63,799 bases of DNA from RGIG9041 sp045657265 (GCA_045657265.1 JAZOSU010000027.1:1-63799); one strand, 5' to 3'; shown: positions 24,806 through 33,884, counted from the first letter of the stretch. The notes: generated by a model not told the origin, from the letters alone. Program-made: numbers and translations.

Positions 24806-25533
24806 GAATGATGACTTTCGCAGGAAGATGCGCCAAAGAAATTTTGCGTGATCCCATCAATCTTATTTTTGGTCTTGGTTTTCCTTTAGTCTTACTATTG
24901 CTTTTAAGCGCGATGCAAACAAATATTCCCGTAAACCTTTTTGAAATCAACACTCTTACTCCCGGAATTACTGTGTTCGGTCTTTCTTTTATGACACTGT
25001 TTTCTGCAACTCTGATTGCAAAAGACCGTGAAAGTGCGCTTTTGCAAAGATTGTACACTTCTCCTCTTACTGCATTTGATTTCATAATAGGTTATATGCT
25101 TCCGCTTTTACCTATTGCCATCGGACAGACGGTTATCTGTTATTTATGTGCAATACCATTGGGATTGACAATTGACGTAAATACCATTTATGCTATTTTA
25201 GGAATAATACCTATGGCCATTTTCAATATTTCACTGGGGCTTTTATGCGGAAGTGTTTTGGGTGTTAAACAAGTCGGTGGCATCTGCGGTGCACTTTTAA
25301 CCAATCTTTCCGCATGGCTTTCGGGGGTATGGTTTGATTTAAACCTTGTTGGCGGATTTTTCAAAAAAATAGCTGACATTCTTCCTTTTGTTCACGCCGT
25401 TGAAATGGAAAAAGCGTTGTGCGTCGGGAATTTTGAAGTGGCATTATCTCACCTTCTGCCGATTGTTGCGTATAGTATTTTAATCACAGCAATAGCTGTA
25501 GTCTGTTTTCTTGGACAAATGAAAAATCAGTAA
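24802..25533 (+). CDS. ABC-2 type transporter permease
   Basis: 243 residues with about six membrane segments: an N-terminal anchor near LIFGLGFPLVLLLLLSAMQ, then a core with TPGITVFGLSFMTLFSATLI, the cytosolic loop KDRESALLQRLYTSPLTAFDFI (a characteristic ABC-2 motif), and ending in AYSILITAIAVVCFLG. Translationally coupled to the ATPase (AAAGGAGG site, ATGA overlap). The exported substrate is unknown. Confidence 0.88.
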   Translation: MRMMTFAGRCAKEILRDPINLIFGLGFPLVLLLLLSAMQTNIPVNLFEINTLTPGITVFGLSFMTLFSATLIAKDRESALLQRLYTSPLTAFDFIIGYMLPLLPIAIGQTVICYLCAIPLGLTIDVNTIYAILGIIPMAIFNISLGLLCGSVLGVKQVGGICGALLTNLSAWLSGVWFDLNLVGGFFKKIADILPFVHAVEMEKALCVGNFEVALSHLLPIVAYSILITAIAVVCFLGQMKNQ

Positions 25534-25546
25534 GGAATTTGATATT

Positions 25547-25990
25547 GTGAAATATAAACTTATTATCGACAAAAATGCAAACGAAGAAATAATTGCAATT
25601 GTTCATTCTCCGTCTTCTCTGACACAACAGATAGAAAACCTCGTATATAGCTTCTGCGGTTCCGATAGTATTACGGGATATAAAAATGATGAAATGCGAA
25701 AGCTTACATTTGAAGAAATTGAATGTATTACCGTCATTAATAGAAAAGTAATTGCAATTGATACGCAAAATAATCAATACCGTATTCACGAAAGACTTCG
25801 TGATCTGGAAAATATTTTGCCCTCATATTTTATACGTATCAACAAATCCACCCTTGCAAATGAACACAGCATAGTAAAATTCAACGTATCATTTGGAGGC
25901 GGTGTTGATGCGCTGTTTGCTTGCGGTTTTCGGGAATACGTTTCCAGAAGATGCTTTGCAGAAATAAGAAGGAGATATGGAAAAATATGA
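25547..25990 (+). CDS. LytTR-family DNA-binding regulator
   Basis: 147 residues. The C-terminal LytTR domain shows FEEIECITVINRKVIAIDTQ, YRIHERLRDLENILPSYFIR and INKSTLANEHSIVKFNVSF; there is no receiver domain. LytTR regulators without a receiver next to DUF3021 proteins usually control the neighbouring ABC genes. The start is GTG with AAGGA upstream. The stop overlaps the next ATG (ATGA), so its expression is linked to the membrane partner. Confidence 0.88.
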   Translation: MKYKLIIDKNANEEIIAIVHSPSSLTQQIENLVYSFCGSDSITGYKNDEMRKLTFEEIECITVINRKVIAIDTQNNQYRIHERLRDLENILPSYFIRINKSTLANEHSIVKFNVSFGGGVDALFACGFREYVSRRCFAEIRRRYGKI

Positions 25991-26442
25991 AAAAATATGT
26001 TTTTGACTTTTTACATCGTGGTTTTATATCCTGTGGTTTCGGTCCTGTTGTTCTTGCAATCATATATATTTTTTTAAACCTGAAATGTAATGTGCAAACA
26101 TTAACTGTAAATCAGGTATGCATTGGAATCTTTTCATTGTCAGCACTCGCTTTTATTTCAGGCGGTATGAATGCCATATATCAAATTGAACAGCTTCCTC
26201 TTATGGTTGCGATTTTCATTCACGGCAGTGTTTTATACGTGAGCTATCTGGTAACTTATTTGTTTAATGACTGGCTTGAACTCGGCAAAACACCTGTTAT
26301 TGTTTTTTCGGCTATTTTTGTCATCGGATATCTGATTATATGGACAATTATTTATTCCTTTATTAAAAGAAAAACCAAAAAACTTAACGAACTGATTAAC
26401 AAGAATAAAAACACACCATATGTTCAAGAAAACAATTCTTGA
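25987..26442 (+). CDS. DUF3021-type four-helix membrane protein
   Basis: 151 residues with four predicted membrane segments (GPVVLAIIYIFLNL; IGIFSLSALAFISGGMNAIY; VAIFIHGSVLYVSYLVTYLF; VFSAIFVIGYLIIWTIIYSF) and a charged C-terminal tail. Size, helix pattern and position directly after a LytTR gene fit the DUF3021 family, thought to modulate the LytTR regulator at the membrane. The start at 25987 follows GGAGATATGG and overlaps the previous stop by 4 bp. Confidence 0.8.
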   Translation: MKKYVFDFLHRGFISCGFGPVVLAIIYIFLNLKCNVQTLTVNQVCIGIFSLSALAFISGGMNAIYQIEQLPLMVAIFIHGSVLYVSYLVTYLFNDWLELGKTPVIVFSAIFVIGYLIIWTIIYSFIKRKTKKLNELINKNKNTPYVQENNS

Positions 26443-26463
26443 TTTTTCTGCAGACGTATGTCT

Positions 26464-26661
26464 TAAGGTGACAAAGGCAAATAGGGGAAAAAGAAGTGTT
26501 ATACCGCGGATAGAAACAGGCATAAATGATACGGAATTTATTAAGTCAATAAAAAATTACCATTTGCAAAACTGAACCAAGGTATCGACCTTTTTAAAAA
26601 ACATTCCACCAAAAATATTTATGTTTTTGACAAGAACATATACGGAACAATTTTTAAATAA
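26464..26661 (+). pseudogene. Frameshifted remnant of an unidentified gene
   Basis: One frame reads SVIPRIETGINDTEFIKSIK and then shifts to a second frame, LPFAKLNQGIDLFKKHSTKN followed by IYVFDKNIYGTIFK and stop. The two pieces join smoothly, as expected from a single indel near 26555-26565. There is no start and no recognisable family. The rest of 26443-26751 holds only the promoter of the next gene. Confidence 0.4.
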
Positions 26662-26688
26662 AATACAATTGTTATATTCTAAAAATCA

Positions 26689-26718
26689 TTGACTTTTTCT
26701 GTGTATATGTGATAGAAT
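26689..26718 (+). promoter_or_regulatory. Promoter of the ceramidase-like gene
   Basis: TTGACT (26689-26694), 18-bp spacer, TAGAAT (26713-26718), 33 bp before the ATG. Confidence 0.6.
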
Positions 26719-26751
26719 TCACTTAACCATAAAAATATTACGAGGTGTTTT

Positions 26752-28044
26752 ATGAGAGCTGCTTTTTATGAATGCGAAAGTACACCCCCTTTGGGTGGTT
26801 TTATGTGGGGTCACTATACCAATGTTATTGCAAAAAATGTTATTGACCGTCTTTATATAAAAGCAGGTGTTTTTGAGCAAGACGGCGAATATGCCGCTAT
26901 AGTTACCGTTGATACCTGCGCACTTATTCCGGATATTCACAAAATCGTAACAGACAGAATTGCACAGTATACTCCAATCCCTGCAAACAGCGTTTGTATT
27001 TCATCTGACCATTCTCATTCAGGTGCACCTATTTCATCTGACCCGACTTGCGGTGGCAAGGCTGACGAAGCATATCTTGACGTATTTCTTCGTCTTGTTG
27101 CAGATGCAGTTATTCTCGCCTATCTCAGACTTGAAGAATCTGATGCAAAATACGCCTTTTCTCAGGTAGATAATATTTCTTTCAACCGTAACTTTGTCAC
27201 GGAATCAGGAAAACTTGTTACCCACGGCAGAGCAAGAACCGATATCGTCGAGCCTCTTGACGGTATTGACCCCGATCTTCCCGTACTCTTTTTTGAAAGA
27301 GAAGGCAAACCTATCGGTGCCATTATTAACTTTGCCTGTCATCAATGCTGTCTTGGAAAATATTACTCAACAAACCCAGGATACAGCGGCGACTATTCTT
27401 CTATTCTTTCAAAGCACCTTAAAGAAAAATATGGTCAGGATTTTGTAAGCTTGTTTATTCTCGGTGCTTGCGGTGATATAAATCACGTAAACCCCGACAA
27501 AAGCGTCGCTATACCCGAAGACCAATATCGTCGTATGGGTAAAATTCTCGCGGATTCTGTTATTGCATCAATGGAAAACGCAGAGCCTGTTGCAGGAAAC
27601 GTAAAAGTTCTTTATGATACAGTAGAAATCGAACGCAGACCGGTAGACTGTGATATAGTAAGGGCGCAGGTTAAAAAATGGTTGGAATCAAGCAGCAGTA
27701 CAATGAGAAGCCGAAACATTTTACAATATCAGTCTACATACAACAAGGTGAAATCTGATATTCTTCCAGTGCAATCTCTTCTTATAGGCGACGTTCTTAT
27801 TTCCGCTTTGCCGGGCGAAGTATACAACGCACACGGAAAATATATCAAACAGAATTCCCCTTATAAAAGAAATATGATAGCCGAAAACTGCAACGAATAT
27901 TGCGGTTATATACCAACAGAAAAAGCTTTTGCAGAAAACAGTGATTTGTACGAAACAAGCCTTTGCGGTCACAGTCGCCACGTACCAAAGGCAGGTACTG
28001 TCCTTTCTGATAAAGCACTTGAACTGGCAAATAAAATTAAATAA
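26752..28044 (+). CDS. Neutral/alkaline ceramidase-like amidohydrolase
   Basis: 430 residues. Features of the neutral ceramidase N-terminal domain: an early GGFMWGHYTNV segment, VTVDTCALIP, the metal/active-site stretch ISSDHSHSGAPISSDP (about residue 85), INFACHQCCLGKY and FILGACGDINHVNP. No signal peptide is visible, so unlike secreted ceramidases this one may be cytosolic. Substrate could be ceramide-like lipids or other amides; uncertain. Monocistronic, GAGGTG site, hairpin terminator downstream. Confidence 0.7.
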   Translation: MRAAFYECESTPPLGGFMWGHYTNVIAKNVIDRLYIKAGVFEQDGEYAAIVTVDTCALIPDIHKIVTDRIAQYTPIPANSVCISSDHSHSGAPISSDPTCGGKADEAYLDVFLRLVADAVILAYLRLEESDAKYAFSQVDNISFNRNFVTESGKLVTHGRARTDIVEPLDGIDPDLPVLFFEREGKPIGAIINFACHQCCLGKYYSTNPGYSGDYSSILSKHLKEKYGQDFVSLFILGACGDINHVNPDKSVAIPEDQYRRMGKILADSVIASMENAEPVAGNVKVLYDTVEIERRPVDCDIVRAQVKKWLESSSSTMRSRNILQYQSTYNKVKSDILPVQSLLIGDVLISALPGEVYNAHGKYIKQNSPYKRNMIAENCNEYCGYIPTEKAFAENSDLYETSLCGHSRHVPKAGTVLSDKALELANKIK

Positions 28045-28050
28045 ATATAA

Positions 28051-28108
28051 ATAAGCAACCTTTAGGCATTGTATCTGCTCGACACAACGTCTGAAGGTTG
28101 CTTTTCAT
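28051..28108 (+). terminator. Terminator with a long loop
   Basis: AAGCAACCTT / AAGGTTGCTT arms (10 bp) with inner pairing TTGT/ACAA, followed by TTTTC. Confidence 0.65.
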
Positions 28109-28163
28109 AATATTTCTTAAAAATATATTAAAAGTATTATTTATACGGAAGATAAGCTTACCT

Positions 28164-29102
28164 ATGAAATATTCGGACGCATTTTGTAAAAAAAGTTCAA
28201 GAATTTTGCTTGGCACTACATATTTCGGAAGTTCCATCTGTGAAAAAGATGCTTTTTCTCAAATGGACAGATTCCGTAATCTTGGCGGAACTCATATCGA
28301 TACTGCAAGAATGTATTCTGATGGCAAAGCCGAACAGGTAATCGGCAAATGGCTCAGACAAACAAAAGCCGAAGAAATGATCGTATCTACAAAAGGCGGT
28401 TTCCCAAGTCCCGAAACTCCAGATGTTATGAGACTCAAACCGCATCAGATAAAACAAGACGTAGATACAAGTCTCAAATCTCTCGGCGTTGACTGTATTG
28501 ATTTTTATTGGCTTCACAGAGACGATATAAATATCCCCGTTTGCGAAATATCAGAAACAATGAACGAGCTTGTTAAATGCGGAAAAATCAAAGCTCTTGG
28601 GGCATCAAACTGGCACTATTCAAGAATAGACGAAGCAAACAAATATGCCAAAGAACATAATCTTATTCCTTTCAGCGCAACTCAGATAAGATTCAGTCCT
28701 GCCGTCATAAATGAGGAAGAAAAAGGACTTGTTGCAATTGACCGTAAGAGTTTTGAATACTATAAAAAAATAAATATGCCTGTTGTTGCATTTTCTTCAC
28801 AGGCAAAAGGCTTTTTCTCTAAAATGGATTCTCTTGGAAAAAGCGGTCTTTCCCAAAAAGCTTATAACAGATATTATAACGCCCAAAACATAACTAAGCA
28901 CTCTGATATTTCTGCTATAGCCAAAAATCACAGTTGCAGTGTGGCGGCTGTTATAAATGCGGCTTTTTGCAGTTTTGAAGCGCCTGAAGTTTTTGCCATA
29001 ATCGGAAGTAGTAACCTTTCTCAGCTTGAAGATTCAATGAGTGGAGCTGATATAAAGCTTGAAAACGAAGAAATCCAGACAGTTTTCAAAAACATAATAT
29101 AA
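28164..29102 (+). CDS. Aldo/keto reductase family protein
   Basis: 312 residues, (beta/alpha)8 NAD(P)H-dependent oxidoreductase. Catalytic tetrad candidates: Asp and Tyr in HIDTARMYSDGKAE, Lys in MIVSTKGGFP, His in DFYWLHRDD. The cofactor segment near the end reads FAIIGSSNLSQLEDSM. The start chosen is ATG 28164, matching the usual N-terminus; the upstream in-frame extension falls in the terminator of the previous gene. The ribosome site is weak (GGAAG about 14 nt upstream). It lies 13 bp before the AAC(3)-like gene, so probably one transcript. Substrate unknown. Confidence 0.82.
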   Translation: MKYSDAFCKKSSRILLGTTYFGSSICEKDAFSQMDRFRNLGGTHIDTARMYSDGKAEQVIGKWLRQTKAEEMIVSTKGGFPSPETPDVMRLKPHQIKQDVDTSLKSLGVDCIDFYWLHRDDINIPVCEISETMNELVKCGKIKALGASNWHYSRIDEANKYAKEHNLIPFSATQIRFSPAVINEEEKGLVAIDRKSFEYYKKINMPVVAFSSQAKGFFSKMDSLGKSGLSQKAYNRYYNAQNITKHSDISAIAKNHSCSVAAVINAAFCSFEAPEVFAIIGSSNLSQLEDSMSGADIKLENEEIQTVFKNII

Positions 29103-29115
29103 ACGGAGTAATTAA

Positions 29116-29919
29116 ATGCTTACTAAAACAGATATTATTTCAATTTTAGATAAATTCAATAACACAGACGGAAAACCTGTTATTGTCCATACATCACTCA
29201 AAGCTATAGGACAAATAGAGGGTGGCGCAGAAACCTTGCTTGACGCTCTTATTGACCGTTTCACCAGAAATGGCGGATTATTATGTATTCCCACTCATAC
29301 CTGGAACAGCGACGTTATGGATATGAGAAAAGCAGAAAGCTGTATCGGCGTTTTACCTACAATTGCCGCAGGTCATCCAAAAGCAGTAAGGACACTGCAT
29401 CCCACACATTCAATGGCAGTTTTTGGAAATGAGCAGACTGTATTGAATTTTGTGGAAGATGAACAAAATGTTGAAACACCTACGTCCCCGAAAGGTTGCT
29501 ACGGAAAAATATTTGAAATGGACGGATATGTTCTTTTAATTGGCGTAGGACAGGATAAAAACACTTATCTTCACTGCGTTGAAGAAATGCTTGAAGTTCC
29601 CGAAAGACTTACAAAAGAAAAAGTCAAACGAACAATAATACATAAAGACGGCACAGCCGAAACCCGATATCTTAATTGGTTTTACACAGAAAAGATTCCC
29701 GATGTTTCAGAAAATTTCGGCAAACTTGAAGCGGCATTTGATTATCACGGATGTATAACATACTCCGTATTAGGAAATGCAAAAATGCAGTTTTGCTCTG
29801 CAAGAAAAATGAAAACCGTTTTTGAAACAGTTTATAAAAATAATAACAGACAGGAGTTTTTAGCAGACTCTTCGCCTCTTGATAAAAAACTTTATACAAA
29901 TGGAAAATTCAATGTTTGA
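29116..29919 (+). CDS. Aminoglycoside N3-acetyltransferase-like protein
   Basis: 267 residues of the AAC(3)/YokD-type acetyltransferase family, which uses acetyl-CoA. Motifs: VIVHTSLKAIGQIEGG (CoA site), LLCIPTHTWN, VRTLHPTHSMAVFG (catalytic His) and PTSPKGCYGKI. Many chromosomal members in anaerobes do not give aminoglycoside resistance and have unknown natural substrates, so a resistance role is not implied. GGAG site at good spacing. The start of a decayed serine hydrolase gene overlaps its end. Confidence 0.8.
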   Translation: MLTKTDIISILDKFNNTDGKPVIVHTSLKAIGQIEGGAETLLDALIDRFTRNGGLLCIPTHTWNSDVMDMRKAESCIGVLPTIAAGHPKAVRTLHPTHSMAVFGNEQTVLNFVEDEQNVETPTSPKGCYGKIFEMDGYVLLIGVGQDKNTYLHCVEEMLEVPERLTKEKVKRTIIHKDGTAETRYLNWFYTEKIPDVSENFGKLEAAFDYHGCITYSVLGNAKMQFCSARKMKTVFETVYKNNNRQEFLADSSPLDKKLYTNGKFNV

Positions 29920-30551
29920 AAAAATCTTGATGCTTTCATTGAAGATTACTGCAAAAGAACAGGGTTTTCGGGTTCTCTTTCAATAAAACTCAACTATGAA
30001 CAGATATACCGGAAATATATGGGCCTTGCAGACAAAGAAAAAGGGATTTCTTTTGCCGAAGATTCTATGTTTTCGCTTTATTCCCTGTCAAAATCTTTTT
30101 GTGCAATGGGACTTATAATTGAAAACGTATGAGGTATGGAATACAGTGATTATATGAAACAGGAAATATTCACACCTCCCCAATGTCCCTGTGCCATAGT
30201 TGACAAACCGGATCTCTTTATACCAAACCGCGTTCAGGGTTATGAGAAAAACGATAAAAATGAAATTGTTCCCATAAACAGAAATCCTTTCTGTATGCTT
30301 GGTGCAGGAGATATTGTGGGAACAGTCAACGATGTTTATCGCCTGAATCACGCAGTTAAACACAAACTCATTCTTTCAGAAAAATGCTGGGAACAGATTT
30401 TGTCTCCCTCTCCTTTTAACCATATGGGATTTGGGTGTACTGTCAAGAAATATGACGACAAAATAAGAGTGACTCACAACGGCGGTCACACAGGCTTCAG
30501 AACATATCATATACATATTCTGCAAGATGATTTAGACGTGGTGCTTTTATC
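29912..30551 (+). pseudogene. Decayed serine hydrolase (beta-lactamase-like)
   Basis: ATG 29912 reads MFEKI and then needs a 1-nt shift near 29925 to continue LDAFIEDYCKRTGFSGSLSI. The SxxK motif is visible as YSLSKSFCAMG. A TGA at 30130 interrupts the frame, and the region with the YxN motif is missing. The tail continues GMEYSDYMKQEIFTPPQ ... THNGGHTGFRTYHIH, where HNGGHTG is the usual third motif. The end is lost where the frame runs into a TAXI transporter fragment near 30550. Clearly non-functional. Confidence 0.75.
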
Positions 30552-30698
30552 TTCAACAACATCGAAGCTATTACTGCAGAACATGCTAAAGGCGCTGAAC
30601 TTCCTATTAAAAACGCAACAAGCGGTATGACTGCTCCTTTCCATGCAGGTGCTGCTAAATATTTTGCTGAAAAAGGCGTAACTGTTAAAGTTGCATAA
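30552..30698 (+). pseudogene. C-terminal fragment of a TAXI-type TRAP solute-binding protein
   Basis: Frame FNNIEAITAEHAKGAELPIK ... MTAPFHAGAAKYFAEKG ... VKVA stop. This is the characteristic end of TAXI-family periplasmic binding proteins (MTxPLHPGAxKYYxExG). It is joined directly, in another frame, to the decayed serine hydrolase, so a deletion fused the two genes. Its own terminator follows. Confidence 0.7.
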
Positions 30699-30724
30699 TT
30701 AGAATTTTCTTGTAAAATCTAATT

Positions 30725-30760
30725 AAGGCTGAGGTGAGAAAAGCACCTCAGCCATTAATA
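30725..30760 (+). terminator. Terminator between TAXI fragments
   Basis: GGCTGAGGTG-agaaaag-CACCTCAGCC followed by a weak T-rich tail. It probably once followed the binding-protein gene and limited transcription of the permease. Confidence 0.7.
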
Positions 30761-30799
30761 ATTTTATAAACCGGAAGGTTTTGATAAACTTTTTTAAGA

Positions 30800-31401
30800 A
30801 AAAACAGTTCCCGAAACAACCGAGCCTATGGACCTTAACTCTGTTATGAAGAAATTTGACAGAAAGTCCAACACTCGCGTCTGGGAAGGAACACACAAAA
30901 TAATTGTTAATTGCGTTCTTGCCGAACTTTGCAGAAGATGCGTTGGTCTTCCCATTCTTATAGTTGCAGAATGCCTTATTTTATACGCTCTTATCTGGGG
31001 AAGTACAAACCCCGATTTCTTTGGAAGAATAAAAAAATCTTGTCTATACTCTTTTCTATACCAAAGAAGGTATCATTTCAACACCTGTAAATGTATGTTC
31101 CAAGTTTATCGTCGTGTTTATAATATTCGGCGCATTTTTTGATGTTGTTTACGGCGAAAATATTTCATCTGATAAAACACCGTATATCATAGACGACATT
31201 GATAATTCTAAATTTAACGACATTACTCTTACTGAAAATGCACTTTCAGAAATTTGCTATTCAACAATTCCAAGTGTAATTGACGGTAAAACCTGCTATA
31301 AAACAGCATTTTCAAACCCCTATCCCGAAAAAGAAATCGAAAAACTCGAATATGTACCAATGCAGGATGCAAAAGTTGAAATATATAAGATTGAGTATTG
31401 A
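30800..31401 (+). pseudogene. Collapsed TAXI TRAP permease fused to an unrelated C-terminus
   Basis: Segments of a TRAP 4TM/12TM fused permease are recognisable in order: DLNSVMKKFDRKSNTRVWEG, then after a deletion VLAELCRRCVGLPILIVAEC and LIWGSTNPDFFGRI. After a frameshift comes LFYTKEGIISTPVNVCSKF and VVFIIFGAFF. From about 31141 the frame enters foreign sequence (ISSDKTPYIIDDIDNSKFND ... NPYPEKEIEKLEYVPMQDAK) that looks like the last domain of a sugar-acting enzyme. At least two deletions and one frameshift are needed, so nothing here is functional. Confidence 0.65.
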
Positions 31402-31427
31402 TTTTGCAACTGTATTTGTGGTATAAT
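31398..31427 (+). promoter_or_regulatory. Promoter of the DUF1846 gene
   Basis: TTGATT (31398-31403), 18-bp spacer, TATAAT (31422-31427). Confidence 0.6.
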
Positions 31428-31464
31428 TATTCTGTTAATTTTGTAAATGGAGTAGTATGTTACT

Positions 31465-32952
31465 ATGAAAAAAATCGGTTTTGACAACCAAAAATATCTT
31501 GTGACACAATCTGAACAGATACGTAACCGAATTGACCAGTTCGGTGGCAAACTCTATCTTGAGTTCGGCGGTAAACTGTTTGATGATTTTCACGCTTCCC
31601 GCGTGCTTCCGGGTTTTGAGCCGGATAGTAAAATACGTATGCTTCAGCAACTTAAAAACGACCTTGAAATTGTTATCGTTGTAAACGCTGAAGATATCGA
31701 AAAAGGGAAAATACGCGGTGACCTGGGTATAACATACGGTGATGACGTACTTCGTCTTATTGATAATTTTCACGAGATGGGTATCTACGTTGGAAGCGTT
31801 GTTCTTACAAGATATTCAGGCAAAAGCGCGGCAGAAGGTTTTCTCAAACATCTGACGTCTCTTGGCATTCGTTGTTACCGTCACTATTCCATTCCCGGAT
31901 ATCCCTCTGACGTTGCAAGAATTGTTTGCGATGAGGGGCTTGGAAGAAACGAATATATAGAAACGTCGCGTTCATTGGTTGTAGTAACCGCACCCGGTCC
32001 CGGAAGCGGTAAAATGGCAACCTGTATAAGTCAGCTTTATCACGACTATAAACGCGGTATAAAATCAGGTTATGCAAAGTTTGAGACTTTCCCTATATGG
32101 AATCTTCCTCTCAAACACCCTGTAAATCTTGCATACGAAGCTGCAACTGCTGACCTGTCAGACGTTAATATGATAGACCCGTTCCATCTTGATGCTTACG
32201 GTGAAACTGCTGTAAATTACAACAGAGACGTTGAGATTTTCCCTGTTCTTAATGCTATGTTTGAAAAAATTCAGGGTACGTCACCTTATAAATCACCTAC
32301 TGATATGGGTGTTAATATGGTAGGCAACTGTATAATTGACGACGAAACTTGCAGAACCGCTTCAAGAATGGAAATTCTGCGCAGATATTATGCCGCTAAA
32401 GTAAACAGTTGCCGTAACAAAACCGACAACGAAAAGGAAATACTCACGCTTGAGCTTATAATGAATCAGGCAGGAGTTACTCCTGATATTTTCCCTGCTA
32501 TATCATCTGCTCTGGTTAAAGCAGAAGCTACCAAACTTCCTGCGGCAGCTATGGTACTGCCTGACGGAAGAGTGATAACGGGGAAAACATCAGACACTCT
32601 CGGCGCGGCATCTGCCCTGCTTCTTAATTCTTTGAAAGCTCTTGGAAATATAGACGAGAACATCGACCTTATTTCTTCAGACGTTCTTGAGCCTGTTTGT
32701 GAACTTAAAACCAAATATCTCAAGCATAAAAATCCGAGACTTCATACAGACGAAGTTCTTCTTGCGCTAACTATATCTGCTCTTTCAGACCCTGTTGCAA
32801 AATCAGCAATTGAACAACTTAAAAACTTAGAAGGCTCAGATGCACACTTTTCTGTTATTCTCAGTGACGAAGACGAAAGAAACCTTCGCAGAATGGGAAT
32901 AAACGTAAGTATGGAAGCAAAATACGAAACAAAGAGTTTATTTCATAAATAA
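31465..32952 (+). CDS. DUF1846 family protein
   Basis: 495 residues, the full length of the DUF1846 family. Conserved opening IGFDNQKYLVTQSEQI, then YLEFGGKLFDDFHASRVLPG, VVTAPGPGSGKMATCISQLY (a P-loop-like glycine-rich turn), DMGVNMVGNCI and ILRRYYAAKVN. The family is widespread in Firmicutes; function is not established and nucleotide binding is only suggested by the glycine-rich loop. Own promoter and terminator; GGAG lies unusually far (about 14 nt) upstream of the ATG. Confidence 0.88.
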   Translation: MKKIGFDNQKYLVTQSEQIRNRIDQFGGKLYLEFGGKLFDDFHASRVLPGFEPDSKIRMLQQLKNDLEIVIVVNAEDIEKGKIRGDLGITYGDDVLRLIDNFHEMGIYVGSVVLTRYSGKSAAEGFLKHLTSLGIRCYRHYSIPGYPSDVARIVCDEGLGRNEYIETSRSLVVVTAPGPGSGKMATCISQLYHDYKRGIKSGYAKFETFPIWNLPLKHPVNLAYEAATADLSDVNMIDPFHLDAYGETAVNYNRDVEIFPVLNAMFEKIQGTSPYKSPTDMGVNMVGNCIIDDETCRTASRMEILRRYYAAKVNSCRNKTDNEKEILTLELIMNQAGVTPDIFPAISSALVKAEATKLPAAAMVLPDGRVITGKTSDTLGAASALLLNSLKALGNIDENIDLISSDVLEPVCELKTKYLKHKNPRLHTDEVLLALTISALSDPVAKSAIEQLKNLEGSDAHFSVILSDEDERNLRRMGINVSMEAKYETKSLFHK

Positions 32953-32955
32953 AAT

Positions 32956-32987
32956 AAAAGTACAAGGACTTTCCTTGTACTTTTTTT
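32956..32987 (+). terminator. Terminator
   Basis: 13-bp perfect stem AAAAGTACAAGGA / TCCTTGTACTTTT with a 3-nt loop and T7 tail. Confidence 0.92.
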
Positions 32988-33002
32988 AAAGAGTATACAA
33001 TC

Positions 33003-33341
33003 ATGATAAATAAAAGAGTATATTTAATCGAAAACAATGAAAACGTATTCCTTGACGTATACGCAAGAGACAAAAATCAGTTTTTTACATCAAAAGCATT
33101 GCTTGTAATTTCCGGAGGCGGTTACAGCACAGTTGTCGAAGATAAAGAGGGCGAGCCTATTGCTCTTTCTTTTATGGCTTACGGATATAATAAACCTGCA
33201 GGTATGATGCTTATATACCCTGAGGGTCCTCACGGCGTTGCTCTTGCAAACGATATTACATTCCGCGGAAAAAACGAAACTGTAAGCGAACATACTGCCA
33301 CATGGGGAGAACTTGCGGCAAAATGGTCCGATTTAATTTAA
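33003..33341 (+). pseudogene. Alpha/beta hydrolase reduced by an in-frame internal deletion
   Basis: 112 residues. The N-terminal half (ALLVISGGGYSTVVEDKEGE PIALSFMAYGYN) is the first quarter of a carbohydrate-esterase-like alpha/beta hydrolase with its oxyanion GGG motif. The second half (MMLIYPEGPHGVALAND ... WGELAAKWSDLI) is the extreme C-terminus with the catalytic His. The roughly 150 residues between them, including the catalytic Ser and Asp, are missing without loss of frame. Probably inactive, though still readable as one frame. Confidence 0.7.
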
Positions 33342-33797
33342 CAGATATATAGAAAGGTTGAGATATCCTGCAAAAATCAGCCATAATATATACGGCAACA
33401 TAAGATATCCCGCTATCTTTTTACAACTGTAAAACAAAAGACTTGTTATCAGAACAAGTAAAAATAATACTATAAGCCATATAAATGCCAGAAGATACAT
33501 TTTCAGACTGAAAAACACAATTGGCCATAATATATTGAAAACAAGCTGAACTGCATATACGCGAAGTGCAGACGTACGTATTGAACAGTCAGACTGATAT
33601 ACAATATATGAAGCTATTCCCATAAGAATATACAGAATTGACCAGGCTATCGGAAAAACTATTGCAGGCGGAGAAAGGGGCGGTTTATTAAGAGTGGCAA
33701 ACTGCTGTGTTCCGCCTCTTGTGATAAACCCCGATAAAGCACCGAGCAAAAGAGGAATGGCTATTGAAATAACTAATCTTTTGTAATTAATTTTCAT
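33333..33797 (-). CDS. tspO: TspO/MBR family membrane protein
   Basis: 154 residues with five membrane helices, the standard size. Family residues: KPPLSPPAIVFPIAWSILYI near residue 38 (the PPxxxFxxxWxxLY motif), QLVFNILWPIVFF and LPYILWLIFAGYLNLSIY. TspO proteins bind porphyrins and related ligands; in bacteria their role in stress or tetrapyrrole handling is not settled. The ATG at 33797 has an AGGAG site 9 nt upstream. It converges with, and overlaps by 9 bp, the hydrolase remnant. Confidence 0.88.
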   Translation of the reverse strand: MKINYKRLVISIAIPLLLGALSGFITRGGTQQFATLNKPPLSPPAIVFPIAWSILYILMGIASYIVYQSDCSIRTSALRVYAVQLVFNILWPIVFFSLKMYLLAFIWLIVLFLLVLITSLLFYSCKKIAGYLMLPYILWLIFAGYLNLSIYLLN

Positions 33798-33845
33798 AAA
33801 AATCAACTCCTGATAATTATTATATTTGAATAATTAAAATTTATG

Positions 33846-33874
33846 TTGACAAATCAATTGTGTTGTGTTAATAT
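33846..33874 (+). promoter_or_regulatory. tRNA-Ser promoter
   Basis: TTGACA (33846-33851), 17-bp spacer, TAATAT (33869-33874), ending 10 bp before the tRNA. Confidence 0.75.
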
Positions 33875-33884
33875 ATTTTGGCAC

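Noticed and set aside
29116..29919. Functional aminoglycoside resistance gene
   Set aside because: Family membership is clear, but chromosomal AAC(3)-like proteins often have other substrates and there is no mobile resistance context.
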